A DNA stretch of 64,000 nt from contig DHGW01000002.1 in assembly GCA_002402965.1 (NCBI GenBank), forward strand, positions 26,454 to 90,453, written 5' to 3'. A model generated the notes under the pieces. That model saw only the letters and a program-made list of their open reading frames with translations, was not told the origin of the DNA and did no database searches. A program made the position numbers and the translations under genes. The stretch comes from Bacteroidales bacterium UBA4788 (lineage in GTDB: Bacteria > Bacteroidota > Bacteroidia > Bacteroidales > VadinHA17). Numbering within the stretch: position 1 is the stretch's first letter; each line of letters begins with the position of its first letter. Shown here piece by piece: positions 34,319 through 43,737 of this stretch.

Positions 34319-37300
34319 ATGGCCAAAATTATTAAAAAAATCGTAAGGGTCCTTCTCATCATAACCGGTGTGCTGATTATGGTATTTCTGACTATCTTCC
34401 TGCTGCTTCAGACACCTAGTATCCAAACATTTACGATAAGCAAGATTACTAAGGGAATCGCTAAAAAGACAGGGGGTGAGATCAGCATTGGCCGGGTTTC
34501 CTATTCACTTTGGCACGAGATTATTCTAAATGATGTACTGTTTAAGGACCTAAGGGGTGATACCCTCCTTGCGGCTGAACGGTTTGACGTGAGGCTCAGG
34601 GAAATCAGACCGAGAAAGAATATTTACAGGTTCGGAAGGGTTGACATCTACAAGCCCGATTTCAGGATGGTGCAGGACACCGCCGGTATCATGAACCTGA
34701 CAGAGTACTTAAGTAAATTGAAGAGGGAGGGTGAACGTGACAGCACGAAAAGGATCGACGTTAGTTTTGCAGATATTGACATCTTCGACGGCTCCTTCCT
34801 TCTGCAGAACGAATCTGATACGGCAGGGGTTGTTCCAGGCAGGGTCAACTTCGGGAAGATGCATCTTGCTGATATAAACACAAAGGTCCGCGACCTCAAT
34901 ATCAACCCGGACTCCGTTCACATGGTGATACGGGGCATGCGGTTCGCGGAGTCCGCTGGATTTATTGCCCGGAGCGTCGACATGCATCTTGCCGTTCAAG
35001 GCAGCAACCTCTATTTCAGGGAGATCAATATCATCACTGACTCAAGCGCCATATCCGCAGAGAAGGTACTTCTTATGCCCGGGGACACCAGTGCATGGAG
35101 GGATTTCGTCAATGGGGTTAAAATGGATTTGCTCTTCAACAATTCAGTGATCAACACCTCGGACCTGGCATATTTCGTTAGGCCACTAGCCGGAATGAGT
35201 GAAAGAATAACCATGTCGGGATGGGTGAGTGGCACGGTTGCAGAGCTGAAGGGAAGGAATATCAGGGTCGATTACGAGTCCTCAACCAGGCTGAGGTTCG
35301 ATTTCAACATTTCAGGCCTGCCCGTGCTGAGTGACAGTTATCTTTTCATCGATTTTACTGACATGAGGACACGTGCAGCCGACATTGAGAGCTTCTCAAT
35401 CCCGGGGAAGAAGCCACTTAAGTTGCCGGTGATCGCGCATGACATGGGGCTTATCTCGTACAAGGGCAGTTTCACTGGGTTCACAACTGATTTCGTTTCG
35501 TTTGGCAAACTGACGACCGAGCGGGGAACCTTCTCCACTGACCTGTCGCTCAGACCCGACGGCAGGAACACCTTCGGATTCAGGGGTTCGATAAGGACAA
35601 GCGATGTTGATCTTGGTTACATAACCAGAAATGATGAGATGTTCGGAGGATTGTGGATGCATGCTGAAATAGACGGCTCGATGGAATCGTTCCGCCGTCT
35701 CTCCGCAACCATCAGCGGGGTGGTTGACAGTGTGGAGATAAACAAGTACCTCTTCAGGAATATAAACGTCTCAGGAACATATGCTGACAGCATCTGGGAC
35801 GGCAATGTCAGGGTGATGGAGCCCAACATTGAGATGGATCTGATGGGAAGGTTCGACCTGGAGAAGAGCATGCCCGAGTTTGATTTCAGTATGAATCTTG
35901 CATATGCAGATCTGCATGCCCTCAACCTGGTAAAGAAAGATTCGGTGTTCCGGGCATCCGCGCTTGTAACCGCCAACTTCAGGGGTAACCGGACGGATAA
36001 CCTTGAAGGAGATCTGAGGCTGATCAACTCCACCCTTGAAAACTCCAACGGGACTCTCAGTATTTATGACTTCCTTGTCCGCTCTGAAATCATCGGCGGT
36101 GAACCCCTTCTCAGTCTCAAATCGGATTTCGCCAATGCGGAAGTCAGGGGTCACTACTCCTTCGATGCCATTGGGAGAAGTGTCTCCTTAATGCTTACCA
36201 GGCTCTTCCCCTCCAGGTTTAAGGAGCCACCGGCAAAGAAGGGAGAAGCGCCTGCCATCGCTGCTTTCACAGTTGACGCGCGTATCAAGAAGATAGACAA
36301 GCTGAACGAATTCCTCGGTACGGGGGTGAGTATTTCAGACGGTACGCACCTCACGGGCCACTTCTGGTCAGACCGTCCCGAGATGATTGCAGAGGTGAAG
36401 TCGGATGCAATAACCTATGCCGGAATGCGCATGGGGCAGATGATGCTGACAGGCTCGGTGGCCGGGGGAATGATGACGGTTGAAATGACGGCGGATACCC
36501 TGTTGCTGCCAGACAAATCCGAACTCGACAATTTTTCGATGGATGCTCAGGGCAAGAATGACACGATTGATCTCGGGTTAAGGTGGGACAATAAGGATGA
36601 GGGCAGAACACTTGGCGAAGTAAATGCAAGGGGCTTTTTCAGCCTGAACGAGCTGAACAGGCCGGTTATGACAATTGCTCTTCTCCCCGCCAGCCTCACT
36701 GTCAACCACATACCCTGGAATATCAGCCCTGCGCGCATTGTAATTGATTCAACAAGAACATATTTTGACAACATTCTTGTCAGCAGCAGTACAAACTTCA
36801 TCAGTCTTGACGGCAAGCTGTCAAGGTTGCCGGAGGAAAAACTCGCACTGAGCTTTGAGGGCCTTAACATGTCATACCTCAACAATCTAATTAACAAGAA
36901 GCCGGAAAAAGAGGGTACGCCCCCGATGAAGTTTGAAGGATTGATGTCAGGCAGTGTGACCCTCACGGATATCTATGACAACCTGCTATTTGAGAGCAAC
37001 ATAAATGTGACTGACTTCAGAATGAACGATAATGATTACGGCCTGATGACAGTCATCAGTGAATGGGATCCCAGAAGAAAGGTTGCGGTTATAGATGTAA
37101 GTAACAACTTTGAAGGCCGCAAGTCTATTGATATAAGAGGGAGTTACGCACCATCATCCAGGATAGCAGACATATCTGTATCCGCGATCAATCTTCCTCT
37201 TGACGTGCTGAATCCCTTCGTAAGCGCCTTTGCATCAGACCTGCGTGGAGTGGGAACAGGAATGATAAGGCTGAAGGGAAAGCTTAAGCAGCTGGAGATA

Positions 37301-38836
37301 ACAGGTTCGATAATGGCCCGTGAAGCTTCCCTGAAGATCGGTTTTCTGCAGACGCGCTACAGTTTCTCTGACAGTGTGAGGTTCTCTCCTGCAGGCATTA
37401 TCTTCCGTGATATCAGGATTTATGATGAAAAGAGGAACCAGGGAACGATAAACGGCATGCTCACCCACCGTTCCTTCAAAAATATTGGTGTCAGCTTTGA
37501 TATCACCATGGATAAGATGATGGTGCTCAATACCAGGCCTAAGGACAGCGACAGCTTCTACGGAACCGCCTATGCCTCCGGATATGCCGGAATCAGGGTA
37601 AATGAAGAGAAGCTTGTTTTCAATATCTCAGCCAAAACCGCCCCCAACACTGAGTTTTTTATACCCCTCAACTCCTCTGCAAGTGTGAGTGATTATCCTT
37701 ACATCTCGTTTGTAAACAAGGACGAAAAGAAGGCGGAAGAGCAGCAGGCTGACCGGAACGGATTTATAAGCCAGGAAAAGAGGAGCAATATAGAGCTCAA
37801 CTTCGACCTTGAAGTGACGCCTGATGCAGAAGTCCAGCTGATCATGGATGAGACCTCCGGGGGAGTCATTCGCGGCCAGGGTGAGGGTAATCTGAACATA
37901 ACGCTGAATTCCCGCGGTGATGTTCGTATGTCAGGTAACTATATCATCAGTGACGGAGATTATCTTTTTACGCTGGGGAACATACTTAACAAGCGGTTTG
38001 CCGTGGAAGAGGGAGGCACCGTCTCCTGGAACGGTCCCATTGAAGATGCCAGTATTAACATCAGGGCACTCTACAAGACCAAGGCAGCACTTTCCGAGAT
38101 ATTCGGCGAGGAGGAGTTCTCCGAGTTAAAGGTCAAGCTACCTGTAGAGTGTATCCTGAGTCTGTCGGGCGAACTTCTCAATCCTGCCATCAGCTTCGAC
38201 ATCCAACTGCCCACAGCTGATGAAAGGACCCGCGAACTGCTCAGGATTGCCACAGACACAGAGGAGGAGCTCAGCCGCCAGTTCCTTTACCTACTGGTTA
38301 TGAACAGTTTCTATCCCGATCCCTCGCTGTACAATTCGAGTTCAACGTCCGGCACAGCATATGGCCAGGCCGGCACACCCGTATCACCCTACGTCGGAGT
38401 AACAACTACTACCGAGATGCTCTCCAATCAGCTGAGCAACTGGCTCTCGCAGATAAGTAACGATTTCGACGTAGGGTTCAACTACAGACCCGGCAGCGAG
38501 CTGACAGACCAGGAGATGGAACTGGCGCTCTCCACGCAGTTGCTGAATGATAAGGTGACACTAAACGGTAACGTGGATGTCAGGGGCAACCAGAGGAACA
38601 CCTCCGCCAGCAACATCAGCGGGGAGTTCACTGTGGAGGTCAGGCTTACAGACATGTTGAGATTCAAGGTCTTCAACCGGTCGAACTATAATCTTTATTA
38701 CCAGGTCTACCCATATACCCAGGGGGTAGGGCTCTTTTTCAGGCGCGATTTCAACACGCTTAAAGACCTGTTCATAAAGCCTGAAGAGAAGCGTAAGAGG
38801 GAGGACGACGATGAGACAGAGACCGGGGAAAAATAA
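34319..38836 (+). CDS. tamB: TamB-like translocation and assembly protein
   Basis: 1505 residues with one N-terminal membrane helix (about residues 8-30) and then a very long repetitive beta structure (AsmA/TamB type, S-I-G-R-V-S-Y-S near residue 57). The C-terminal TamB domain (DUF490) is visible in the last 400 residues: D-L-E-V-T-P-D-A-E-V, G-N-L-N-I-T-L and the late S-D-G-D-Y-L-F-T. It bridges inner and outer membrane and helps lipid transport or outer-membrane protein insertion. Length and layout are normal for Bacteroidota. Confidence 0.92.
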   Translation: MAKIIKKIVRVLLIITGVLIMVFLTIFLLLQTPSIQTFTISKITKGIAKKTGGEISIGRVSYSLWHEIILNDVLFKDLRGDTLLAAERFDVRLREIRPRKNIYRFGRVDIYKPDFRMVQDTAGIMNLTEYLSKLKREGERDSTKRIDVSFADIDIFDGSFLLQNESDTAGVVPGRVNFGKMHLADINTKVRDLNINPDSVHMVIRGMRFAESAGFIARSVDMHLAVQGSNLYFREINIITDSSAISAEKVLLMPGDTSAWRDFVNGVKMDLLFNNSVINTSDLAYFVRPLAGMSERITMSGWVSGTVAELKGRNIRVDYESSTRLRFDFNISGLPVLSDSYLFIDFTDMRTRAADIESFSIPGKKPLKLPVIAHDMGLISYKGSFTGFTTDFVSFGKLTTERGTFSTDLSLRPDGRNTFGFRGSIRTSDVDLGYITRNDEMFGGLWMHAEIDGSMESFRRLSATISGVVDSVEINKYLFRNINVSGTYADSIWDGNVRVMEPNIEMDLMGRFDLEKSMPEFDFSMNLAYADLHALNLVKKDSVFRASALVTANFRGNRTDNLEGDLRLINSTLENSNGTLSIYDFLVRSEIIGGEPLLSLKSDFANAEVRGHYSFDAIGRSVSLMLTRLFPSRFKEPPAKKGEAPAIAAFTVDARIKKIDKLNEFLGTGVSISDGTHLTGHFWSDRPEMIAEVKSDAITYAGMRMGQMMLTGSVAGGMMTVEMTADTLLLPDKSELDNFSMDAQGKNDTIDLGLRWDNKDEGRTLGEVNARGFFSLNELNRPVMTIALLPASLTVNHIPWNISPARIVIDSTRTYFDNILVSSSTNFISLDGKLSRLPEEKLALSFEGLNMSYLNNLINKKPEKEGTPPMKFEGLMSGSVTLTDIYDNLLFESNINVTDFRMNDNDYGLMTVISEWDPRRKVAVIDVSNNFEGRKSIDIRGSYAPSSRIADISVSAINLPLDVLNPFVSAFASDLRGVGTGMIRLKGKLKQLEITGSIMAREASLKIGFLQTRYSFSDSVRFSPAGIIFRDIRIYDEKRNQGTINGMLTHRSFKNIGVSFDITMDKMMVLNTRPKDSDSFYGTAYASGYAGIRVNEEKLVFNISAKTAPNTEFFIPLNSSASVSDYPYISFVNKDEKKAEEQQADRNGFISQEKRSNIELNFDLEVTPDAEVQLIMDETSGGVIRGQGEGNLNITLNSRGDVRMSGNYIISDGDYLFTLGNILNKRFAVEEGGTVSWNGPIEDASINIRALYKTKAALSEIFGEEEFSELKVKLPVECILSLSGELLNPAISFDIQLPTADERTRELLRIATDTEEELSRQFLYLLVMNSFYPDPSLYNSSSTSGTAYGQAGTPVSPYVGVTTTTEMLSNQLSNWLSQISNDFDVGFNYRPGSELTDQEMELALSTQLLNDKVTLNGNVDVRGNQRNTSASNISGEFTVEVRLTDMLRFKVFNRSNYNLYYQVYPYTQGVGLFFRRDFNTLKDLFIKPEEKRKREDDDETETGEK

Positions 38837-38962
38837 CCTTTCAACAAAGGCTCCGATTTATCAACATCAGGATACTTGCAGGGGAGGTACACCGTTTTTT
38901 ACTATATTCGCCCGATGATACAAAAAAGTAAGTCAAACTGTTAACATTTTAAACCACAGACA

Positions 38963-39646
38963 ATGATATCAGCTAGCATTTTATTACAGGGTACAACAGC
39001 CGCAGCTGCCGGAGAAGAGGCAACAATGTCACTGGCTGACCTTTACCTGGCAGGGGGTTGGGTGATGTACCTCATCACTCTGCTTTCGTTTCTTGCATTG
39101 TATATCTTCATCGAGAGGTACCTGGTTATCAGAAAAGCTTCAAAATACGATGCCAACTTCATGAACCGTATAAAGGATTACATGTATGAAGGCAAAGTGG
39201 ATGCGGCAGTTCAGCTCTGCAGGAAGACGACCTCACCCCAGGCCAGGATGGTTGAGAAGGGGATCACCCGTCTCGGAAGGCCTCTGGCAGATGTGACCTC
39301 CGCAATTGAGAATGTTGGTAAGCTGGAGATTCACAAACTCGAGAAGCGATTCCCGACACTTGCTACCATTGCGGGTGCAGCTCCACTCTTAGGTTTCTTC
39401 GGTACCGTGATCGGTATGGTGCAGGCATTCTACGAGATGTCTCTCGCCGGCAACAGCCTTGATATCAGCACTCTCAGTGGTGGGATATACGTTGCTCTGA
39501 TCACCACCGTGGGCGGTCTGATTCTGGGCATTCTGGCCTATTTCGGTTATAACCTGCTGGTTGTTCGGGTAGAAAATGTGGTATTCCAGCTTGAAACCAC
39601 CTCAACCGAGTTCCTTGACATCCTCAATGAACCAGTAAAACAGTAA
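38963..39646 (+). CDS. exbB: MotA/TolQ/ExbB proton channel protein
   Basis: 227 residues with three membrane helices. The segment A-G-A-A-P-L-L-G-F-F-G-T-V-I-G-M is the ExbB/TolQ signature, and L-I-T-T-V-G-G-L-I lies in helix 3. It forms the proton channel with ExbD that energises a TonB- or TolA-type protein. It is the first gene of exbB-exbD-tonB-like; exbD begins 3 bases after its stop. Confidence 0.93.
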   Translation: MISASILLQGTTAAAAGEEATMSLADLYLAGGWVMYLITLLSFLALYIFIERYLVIRKASKYDANFMNRIKDYMYEGKVDAAVQLCRKTTSPQARMVEKGITRLGRPLADVTSAIENVGKLEIHKLEKRFPTLATIAGAAPLLGFFGTVIGMVQAFYEMSLAGNSLDISTLSGGIYVALITTVGGLILGILAYFGYNLLVVRVENVVFQLETTSTEFLDILNEPVKQ

Positions 39647-39649
39647 CCA

Positions 39650-40042
39650 ATGGCAATAACAAACAAGAATAAGGTCGGCATAAACTTTAGCAATGCAGGC
39701 ATGTCAGATATCGTGTTCCTGCTGCTTTTGTTCTTCATGCTGACATCCACCCTGGTGCACCCGACGGCCCTTAAGCTGTTGTTGCCAAAGGGAACGACTC
39801 AGTCATCAGCACGTCCGATGACCACAGTATCAATTACAAGTGATCTTCAGTATTTTATTGAAGATCAACCTATAGAACTTGAATACCTTGAGGCTGCATT
39901 GCAGTCGAGGGTTGAGGATAGTCCCGAGATATACATCTCAGTGCATACTGACAGGAGTGTTCCTATCGAGTATGTAGTCAATGTAATGAATATTGCAGCG
40001 AAAAACCAGTATAAACTTATACTTGCCACTACTCCAAAATAG
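39650..40042 (+). CDS. exbD: ExbD/TolR biopolymer transport protein
   Basis: 130 residues: short cytoplasmic N-terminus, one membrane helix with the critical Asp in M-S-D-I-V-F-L-L, and a periplasmic domain ending L-I-L-A-T-T-P-K. The family and length are normal. It partners ExbB. The stop is TAG, showing that TAG is used for termination here. Confidence 0.93.
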   Translation: MAITNKNKVGINFSNAGMSDIVFLLLLFFMLTSTLVHPTALKLLLPKGTTQSSARPMTTVSITSDLQYFIEDQPIELEYLEAALQSRVEDSPEIYISVHTDRSVPIEYVVNVMNIAAKNQYKLILATTPK

Positions 40043-40913
40043 CGCCGGGGAGCCTCTCACAAGCGAAAGGAAGCAGGGTCTGATCATCAGTGCCGTTGTG
40101 CATCTGCTTTTGGCTCTGCTGATTGTCATCGTTACCTTCAAGGTTAGGGTGCCGGATCCTGTGGAAGAGGGTTTGCTTGTCAACTTCGGATTTGACGAGA
40201 CTGGAGATGGTTTGTTTGAGCCTGCCCCGGAGCCTGTTACTCCGCCTCCCCCACCGCCGTCATCAGGGGATGCAGGAGCCGATGAGGCGATCCTGACGCA
40301 GGATTTCGAGGAGGCTGTAGAGGTGAAAAAGAAAGAGCCAAGCCCGGAGGAGCTGAGGAGGCAGGCAGAAGCCCGTGCGACGGAGATCAGGCGGCGGGAG
40401 GAGGCCGAGGCTGAGAGGAGAAGGATTGAGCAGGAAACAGCTGACCGGCTGCGCCGTGAAGAGGAGAAACGGCTTATTGACCAGCAGAATGCCAGGGCCA
40501 GAGGCGCTTTCAGCAACGCAGGTAATGTAGGCACTTCAGGCCAGAGCCAGGGAGTAGCCGGCGGACAGGGCAACCAGGGTGTTCAGTCAGGTACCCCTGA
40601 TGCACCCAATTACGGGCCAGGAGGTGGTCAGGGAACCGACGGTATATCTTTTGACCTCGGCGGAAGGAGGGCACAATCCCTGTTCAAACCGCCATATAAT
40701 ATCCAGAAAGACGGAATTGTAGTTGTTGCGGTGACAGTTGACCGTTCCGGAAGGGTCACCGATGCAACTCCCGGCATCAAGGGGTCGACGACACTTGATG
40801 AGAATCTACTTAAGCTGGCAAAGGAAGCGGCTTTGAAAACCAGGTTCGAGACCAGTAACGATGCCCCTGTCATTCAGAAAGGAACCATCACCTATAACTT
40901 CAGGTTCAAATAA
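40023..40913 (+). CDS. TonB/TolA-like energy transducer
   Basis: About 296 residues. There is no ATG or GTG start between the preceding stop and the membrane helix; TTG at 40023 is chosen, with TTG 39993 as the alternative. One membrane helix (S-A-V-V-H-L-L-L-A-L-L), a Pro-rich and acidic stretch, a long Arg/Glu helix, a Gly/Gln linker and a C-terminal TonB domain (V-V-V-A-V-T-V-D-R-S-G-R-V) follow in order. It carries proton-motive energy to outer-membrane receptors. It overlaps exbD by about 20 bases. Confidence 0.85.
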   Translation: MPLLQNSAGEPLTSERKQGLIISAVVHLLLALLIVIVTFKVRVPDPVEEGLLVNFGFDETGDGLFEPAPEPVTPPPPPPSSGDAGADEAILTQDFEEAVEVKKKEPSPEELRRQAEARATEIRRREEAEAERRRIEQETADRLRREEEKRLIDQQNARARGAFSNAGNVGTSGQSQGVAGGQGNQGVQSGTPDAPNYGPGGGQGTDGISFDLGGRRAQSLFKPPYNIQKDGIVVVAVTVDRSGRVTDATPGIKGSTTLDENLLKLAKEAALKTRFETSNDAPVIQKGTITYNFRFK

Positions 40914-41018
40914 GAACTCCACGCCGGGATTTTTTTATCTGATCCAGGGCAATGACCAACTGATCACCAAAACAGTTTCACCTTTACTTCAGGGCTAGAA
41001 GCATAGGGCTATTCTGTT

Positions 41019-41792
41019 TCAGAACTGACCCATCACCAGGTCAAATACTCCCGTCAGTTTCAGTGCCGAGGCCATTACAGCCACCAGCAGTATGATCCTT
41101 ACCACTTTTGGGCCCCAGCTGACAGCCACCCGTGAGCCGAGCCACGCCCCCACCCCCTGACCGGCAGCCAGAACAATGCCGTAGAGCCAGAAGACCTGGT
41201 CACTGATGATGAAGACCACCAGTGCTAAAGCAGTCATTGCAGCCACAATGAACACCTTGTGGGCATTTGCTTTAGTGATGCCCATACCGGCCCCCAGCAC
41301 CAGGGCACCAAGCAGAAAGAACCCTACACCGGCCTGAATGAAACCTCCGTAGATGCCTATAAAGAAGAAGATAACCGGCACCCACCAGCGGCGCCTCAGC
41401 ATCGCTGACTGGGCGTGTTCCTTCACCCACTGCTCAGGTTTGTAGAGGATAATGAAAAACATGATTATCAACAGACCGCCAATCATTAACTCCATTATCC
41501 GTTCATTGATCCTCACGGCTACGAGTGAACCCAGCAGTGCACCCGCTACTGCCGGCAGGGACATCCGGAGTCCCTCATTTACAGTATAGAGCTTTTGTTT
41601 CTTAAAGCTTGCACTGCTTACCAGGCTCTGGACAAAGACGCCTATCCGGTTGGTGCCATTGGCAATATTTGCCGGGAGGCCGAGGAACATGAGAAGAGGA
41701 AGTGTTATCAGGGACCCGCTGCCGGCAAGGGTGTTTACAAAACCCGCAAAGAGGCCGGCGGCTATCACAGCCAGGTACATGTACCATTCCAT
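41019..41792 (-). CDS. TauE/SafE-family membrane exporter
   Basis: 257 residues with eight hydrophobic segments. F-V-N-T-L-A-G-S-G-S-L and P-L-L-M-F-L-G-L-P near the N-terminus are the family motifs, and G-A-G-M-G-I-T-K-A-N lies in the second repeat. Family members export sulfite, sulfoacetate or other organic anions. The neighbouring receiver-domain gene 12 bases upstream suggests co-transcription, not a functional link. Confidence 0.88.
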   Translation of the reverse strand: MEWYMYLAVIAAGLFAGFVNTLAGSGSLITLPLLMFLGLPANIANGTNRIGVFVQSLVSSASFKKQKLYTVNEGLRMSLPAVAGALLGSLVAVRINERIMELMIGGLLIIMFFIILYKPEQWVKEHAQSAMLRRRWWVPVIFFFIGIYGGFIQAGVGFFLLGALVLGAGMGITKANAHKVFIVAAMTALALVVFIISDQVFWLYGIVLAAGQGVGAWLGSRVAVSWGPKVVRIILLVAVMASALKLTGVFDLVMGQF

Positions 41793-41804
41793 AAGCGGAG
41801 GAAA

Positions 41805-42206
41805 CTATCTCTCAAGGACCTCTTTGACAGACATCTGGAGGTTATCAATCAGGTCACTGTCCTTGATCACATAATCAGCTATCCCCTTTCGGGCAAATTC
41901 GAGAACCACATCTCCCTTCTCCTGGGCTGAGAGCATGATGACGGGGATCTCCGGTGCCAGCCTGGTTATCTCATCATAGGCTTCCATCCCGTTCATCGGA
42001 ACAACTCCATCCTTCAGAAAATAGAAATCAAGGATAATGAGGTCTGGTAATTCTTCAGCAAGAGCGGTGATACACTCCTCCGCATACGAGTATGATCTGA
42101 CCCTGTAACCGGATGCTTCCAGCCGGGCTGAGACCAGGCTTATTATCACCGGATCATCATCAACTACAAATATCAGGCTGTCAGTCTGCGGGCCAACTTT
42201 TTCCAT
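41805..42206 (-). CDS. Single-domain response regulator (receiver only)
   Basis: 133 residues, one receiver domain and no output domain. The acidic pocket V-V-D-D-D near residue 14, the phosphorylation site Asp60 in I-I-L-D-F-Y-F, and the Lys of the final I-K-D-S region are present. No sensor kinase is adjacent. It may act by protein-protein contact or as a phosphate sink, and shares an operon with the TauE-like exporter. Confidence 0.9.
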   Translation of the reverse strand: MEKVGPQTDSLIFVVDDDPVIISLVSARLEASGYRVRSYSYAEECITALAEELPDLIILDFYFLKDGVVPMNGMEAYDEITRLAPEIPVIMLSAQEKGDVVLEFARKGIADYVIKDSDLIDNLQMSVKEVLER

Positions 42207-42239
42207 GACAACAAAAGTAGTAAAGGAATTACTAATTTC

Positions 42240-43520
42240 CTACATAGCAAAAAGAGGGTAGTCTTTCATCTTCTTCACCACTTTTTCTCCAACAGATGAT
42301 ATGACTGATTCATTCTCGATGTTCACCAGCACCTCGTCCAGGAGGCTGACTATTGTCCCCATGTCTCCCTCCTTCAGTCCGCGGGTTGTCACGGCAGGTG
42401 TTCCCACCCTGATTCCTGAAGTCAGGAAGGGTGACCTGGAGTCGAACGGCACCATATTCTTGTTGACTGTGATATGTGCCTTCACGAGGGTATTTTCGAC
42501 CTTCTTGCCTGATATTTCCGGGAAGCGGGTTCTGAGGTCAATAAGCATCGAATGGTTGTCTGTTCCGTCTGAGATGACCTTGTAGCCGAGTGCCATGAAA
42601 GCATCAGCCATAACAGCAGCGTTCTTTTTTACCTGTTGCTGATATGTGCGGAATTCAGGTGTCAGTGCCTCGCCGAAAGAGACGGCTTTGGAGGCTATGA
42701 CGTGCTCCAGAGGTCCGCCCTGGATTCCGGGGAAGACGGCTGAATTGAGCATTGCTGACATCATTTTTATTTCGCCCTTTGGTGTGGTCACTCCCCACGG
42801 ATTCGGGAAATCGGTTCCCATGAGTATTATGCCTCCGCGCGGTCCCCTGAGGGTCTTGTGGGTGGTTGAAGTAACAACATGAGCATATTTGAGAGGATTC
42901 TCAAGCAGTCCTGCGGCAATCAGCCCTGCCGGGTGTGCCATGTCTATCATGAGCAAGGCGCCAATCTTGTCGGCAATTACACGCATACGTGCATAGTCCC
43001 ATTCCCTTGAGTATGCCGATGCTCCGCCAACGATCAGTTTCGGTCTCTCGCTGAGTGCGACCTCCTCCATCATATCATAGTCGACTCTTCCCGTCTCCTC
43101 CTTTACTCCATAGGCAACAGGCCTGTAGAGTATGCCTGATGAGTTCACGGGTGAGCCATGTGAGAGGTGACCACCGTGTGAGAGGTTAAGTCCGAGGAAT
43201 GTGTCACCCGGCTTCAGGATTGTCAGGAACACGGCCATGTTGGCCTGTGCACCCGAGTGTGGCTGGACGTTTGCATATTCAGCGTTGAATAGTTTCTTCA
43301 GCCTGTCAATAGCCAGCTGTTCAACCTCATCAACCACCTCGCAGCCACCATAATAACGTGCTCCCGGGTAACCCTCGGCATATTTGTTGGTTAGCACCGA
43401 ACCCATCGCCTCGAGTACCTGCGGGCTGACAAAGTTCTCCGATGCAATAAGTTCAATACCGTCAGTCTGGCGCTTTCGCTCGCGGCCAATCAGATCAAAT
43501 ACAACGCTGTCTCTTTCCAT
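42240..43520 (-). CDS. glyA: Serine hydroxymethyltransferase
   Basis: 426 residues from the ATG at 43520, the standard start; an upstream extension has no support. The pyridoxal-phosphate lysine is Lys222 in [13 protein letters not shown]. The N-terminal I-E-L-I-A-S-E-N and the Y-P-G-A-R-Y-Y-G-G motif fit. It makes glycine and methylene-tetrahydrofolate from serine. A TATATTTG box lies 69 bases upstream on the same strand. Confidence 0.96.
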   Translation of the reverse strand: MERDSVVFDLIGRERKRQTDGIELIASENFVSPQVLEAMGSVLTNKYAEGYPGARYYGGCEVVDEVEQLAIDRLKKLFNAEYANVQPHSGAQANMAVFLTILKPGDTFLGLNLSHGGHLSHGSPVNSSGILYRPVAYGVKEETGRVDYDMMEEVALSERPKLIVGGASAYSREWDYARMRVIADKIGALLMIDMAHPAGLIAAGLLENPLKYAHVVTSTTHKTLRGPRGGIILMGTDFPNPWGVTTPKGEIKMMSAMLNSAVFPGIQGGPLEHVIASKAVSFGEALTPEFRTYQQQVKKNAAVMADAFMALGYKVISDGTDNHSMLIDLRTRFPEISGKKVENTLVKAHITVNKNMVPFDSRSPFLTSGIRVGTPAVTTRGLKEGDMGTIVSLLDEVLVNIENESVISSVGEKVVKKMKDYPLFAM

Positions 43521-43588
43521 GATTACAATCTTAATTCGGTTGATAATAATCCGTTCACTGAAGCCGGTGAAAACGGACAGTTCAGTGG

Positions 43589-43596
43589 CAAATATA
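43589..43596 (-). promoter_or_regulatory. TATATTTG box upstream of glyA
   Basis: Reads TATATTTG on the minus strand, an exact Bacteroidota -7 match, 69 bases before the glyA ATG. The -33 element is not clear. Confidence 0.4.
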
Positions 43597-43737
43597 CATT
43601 TTAAAATCAATTCTGATCATGACGCAGGTTTTTCCGGAAAGATACCAGGAATGGCCTTGTGACAGCCACTGACGAGAAATGCACAGCTCTTCTGAAAAAT
43701 GTCTGGAGAATCGGCTTTATGATTAAAAGGGAACCTC

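Noticed and set aside
37699..37899. Antisense frames inside tamB and other long genes
   Set aside because: No family features, no start context, and composition typical of antisense reading of a coding strand.
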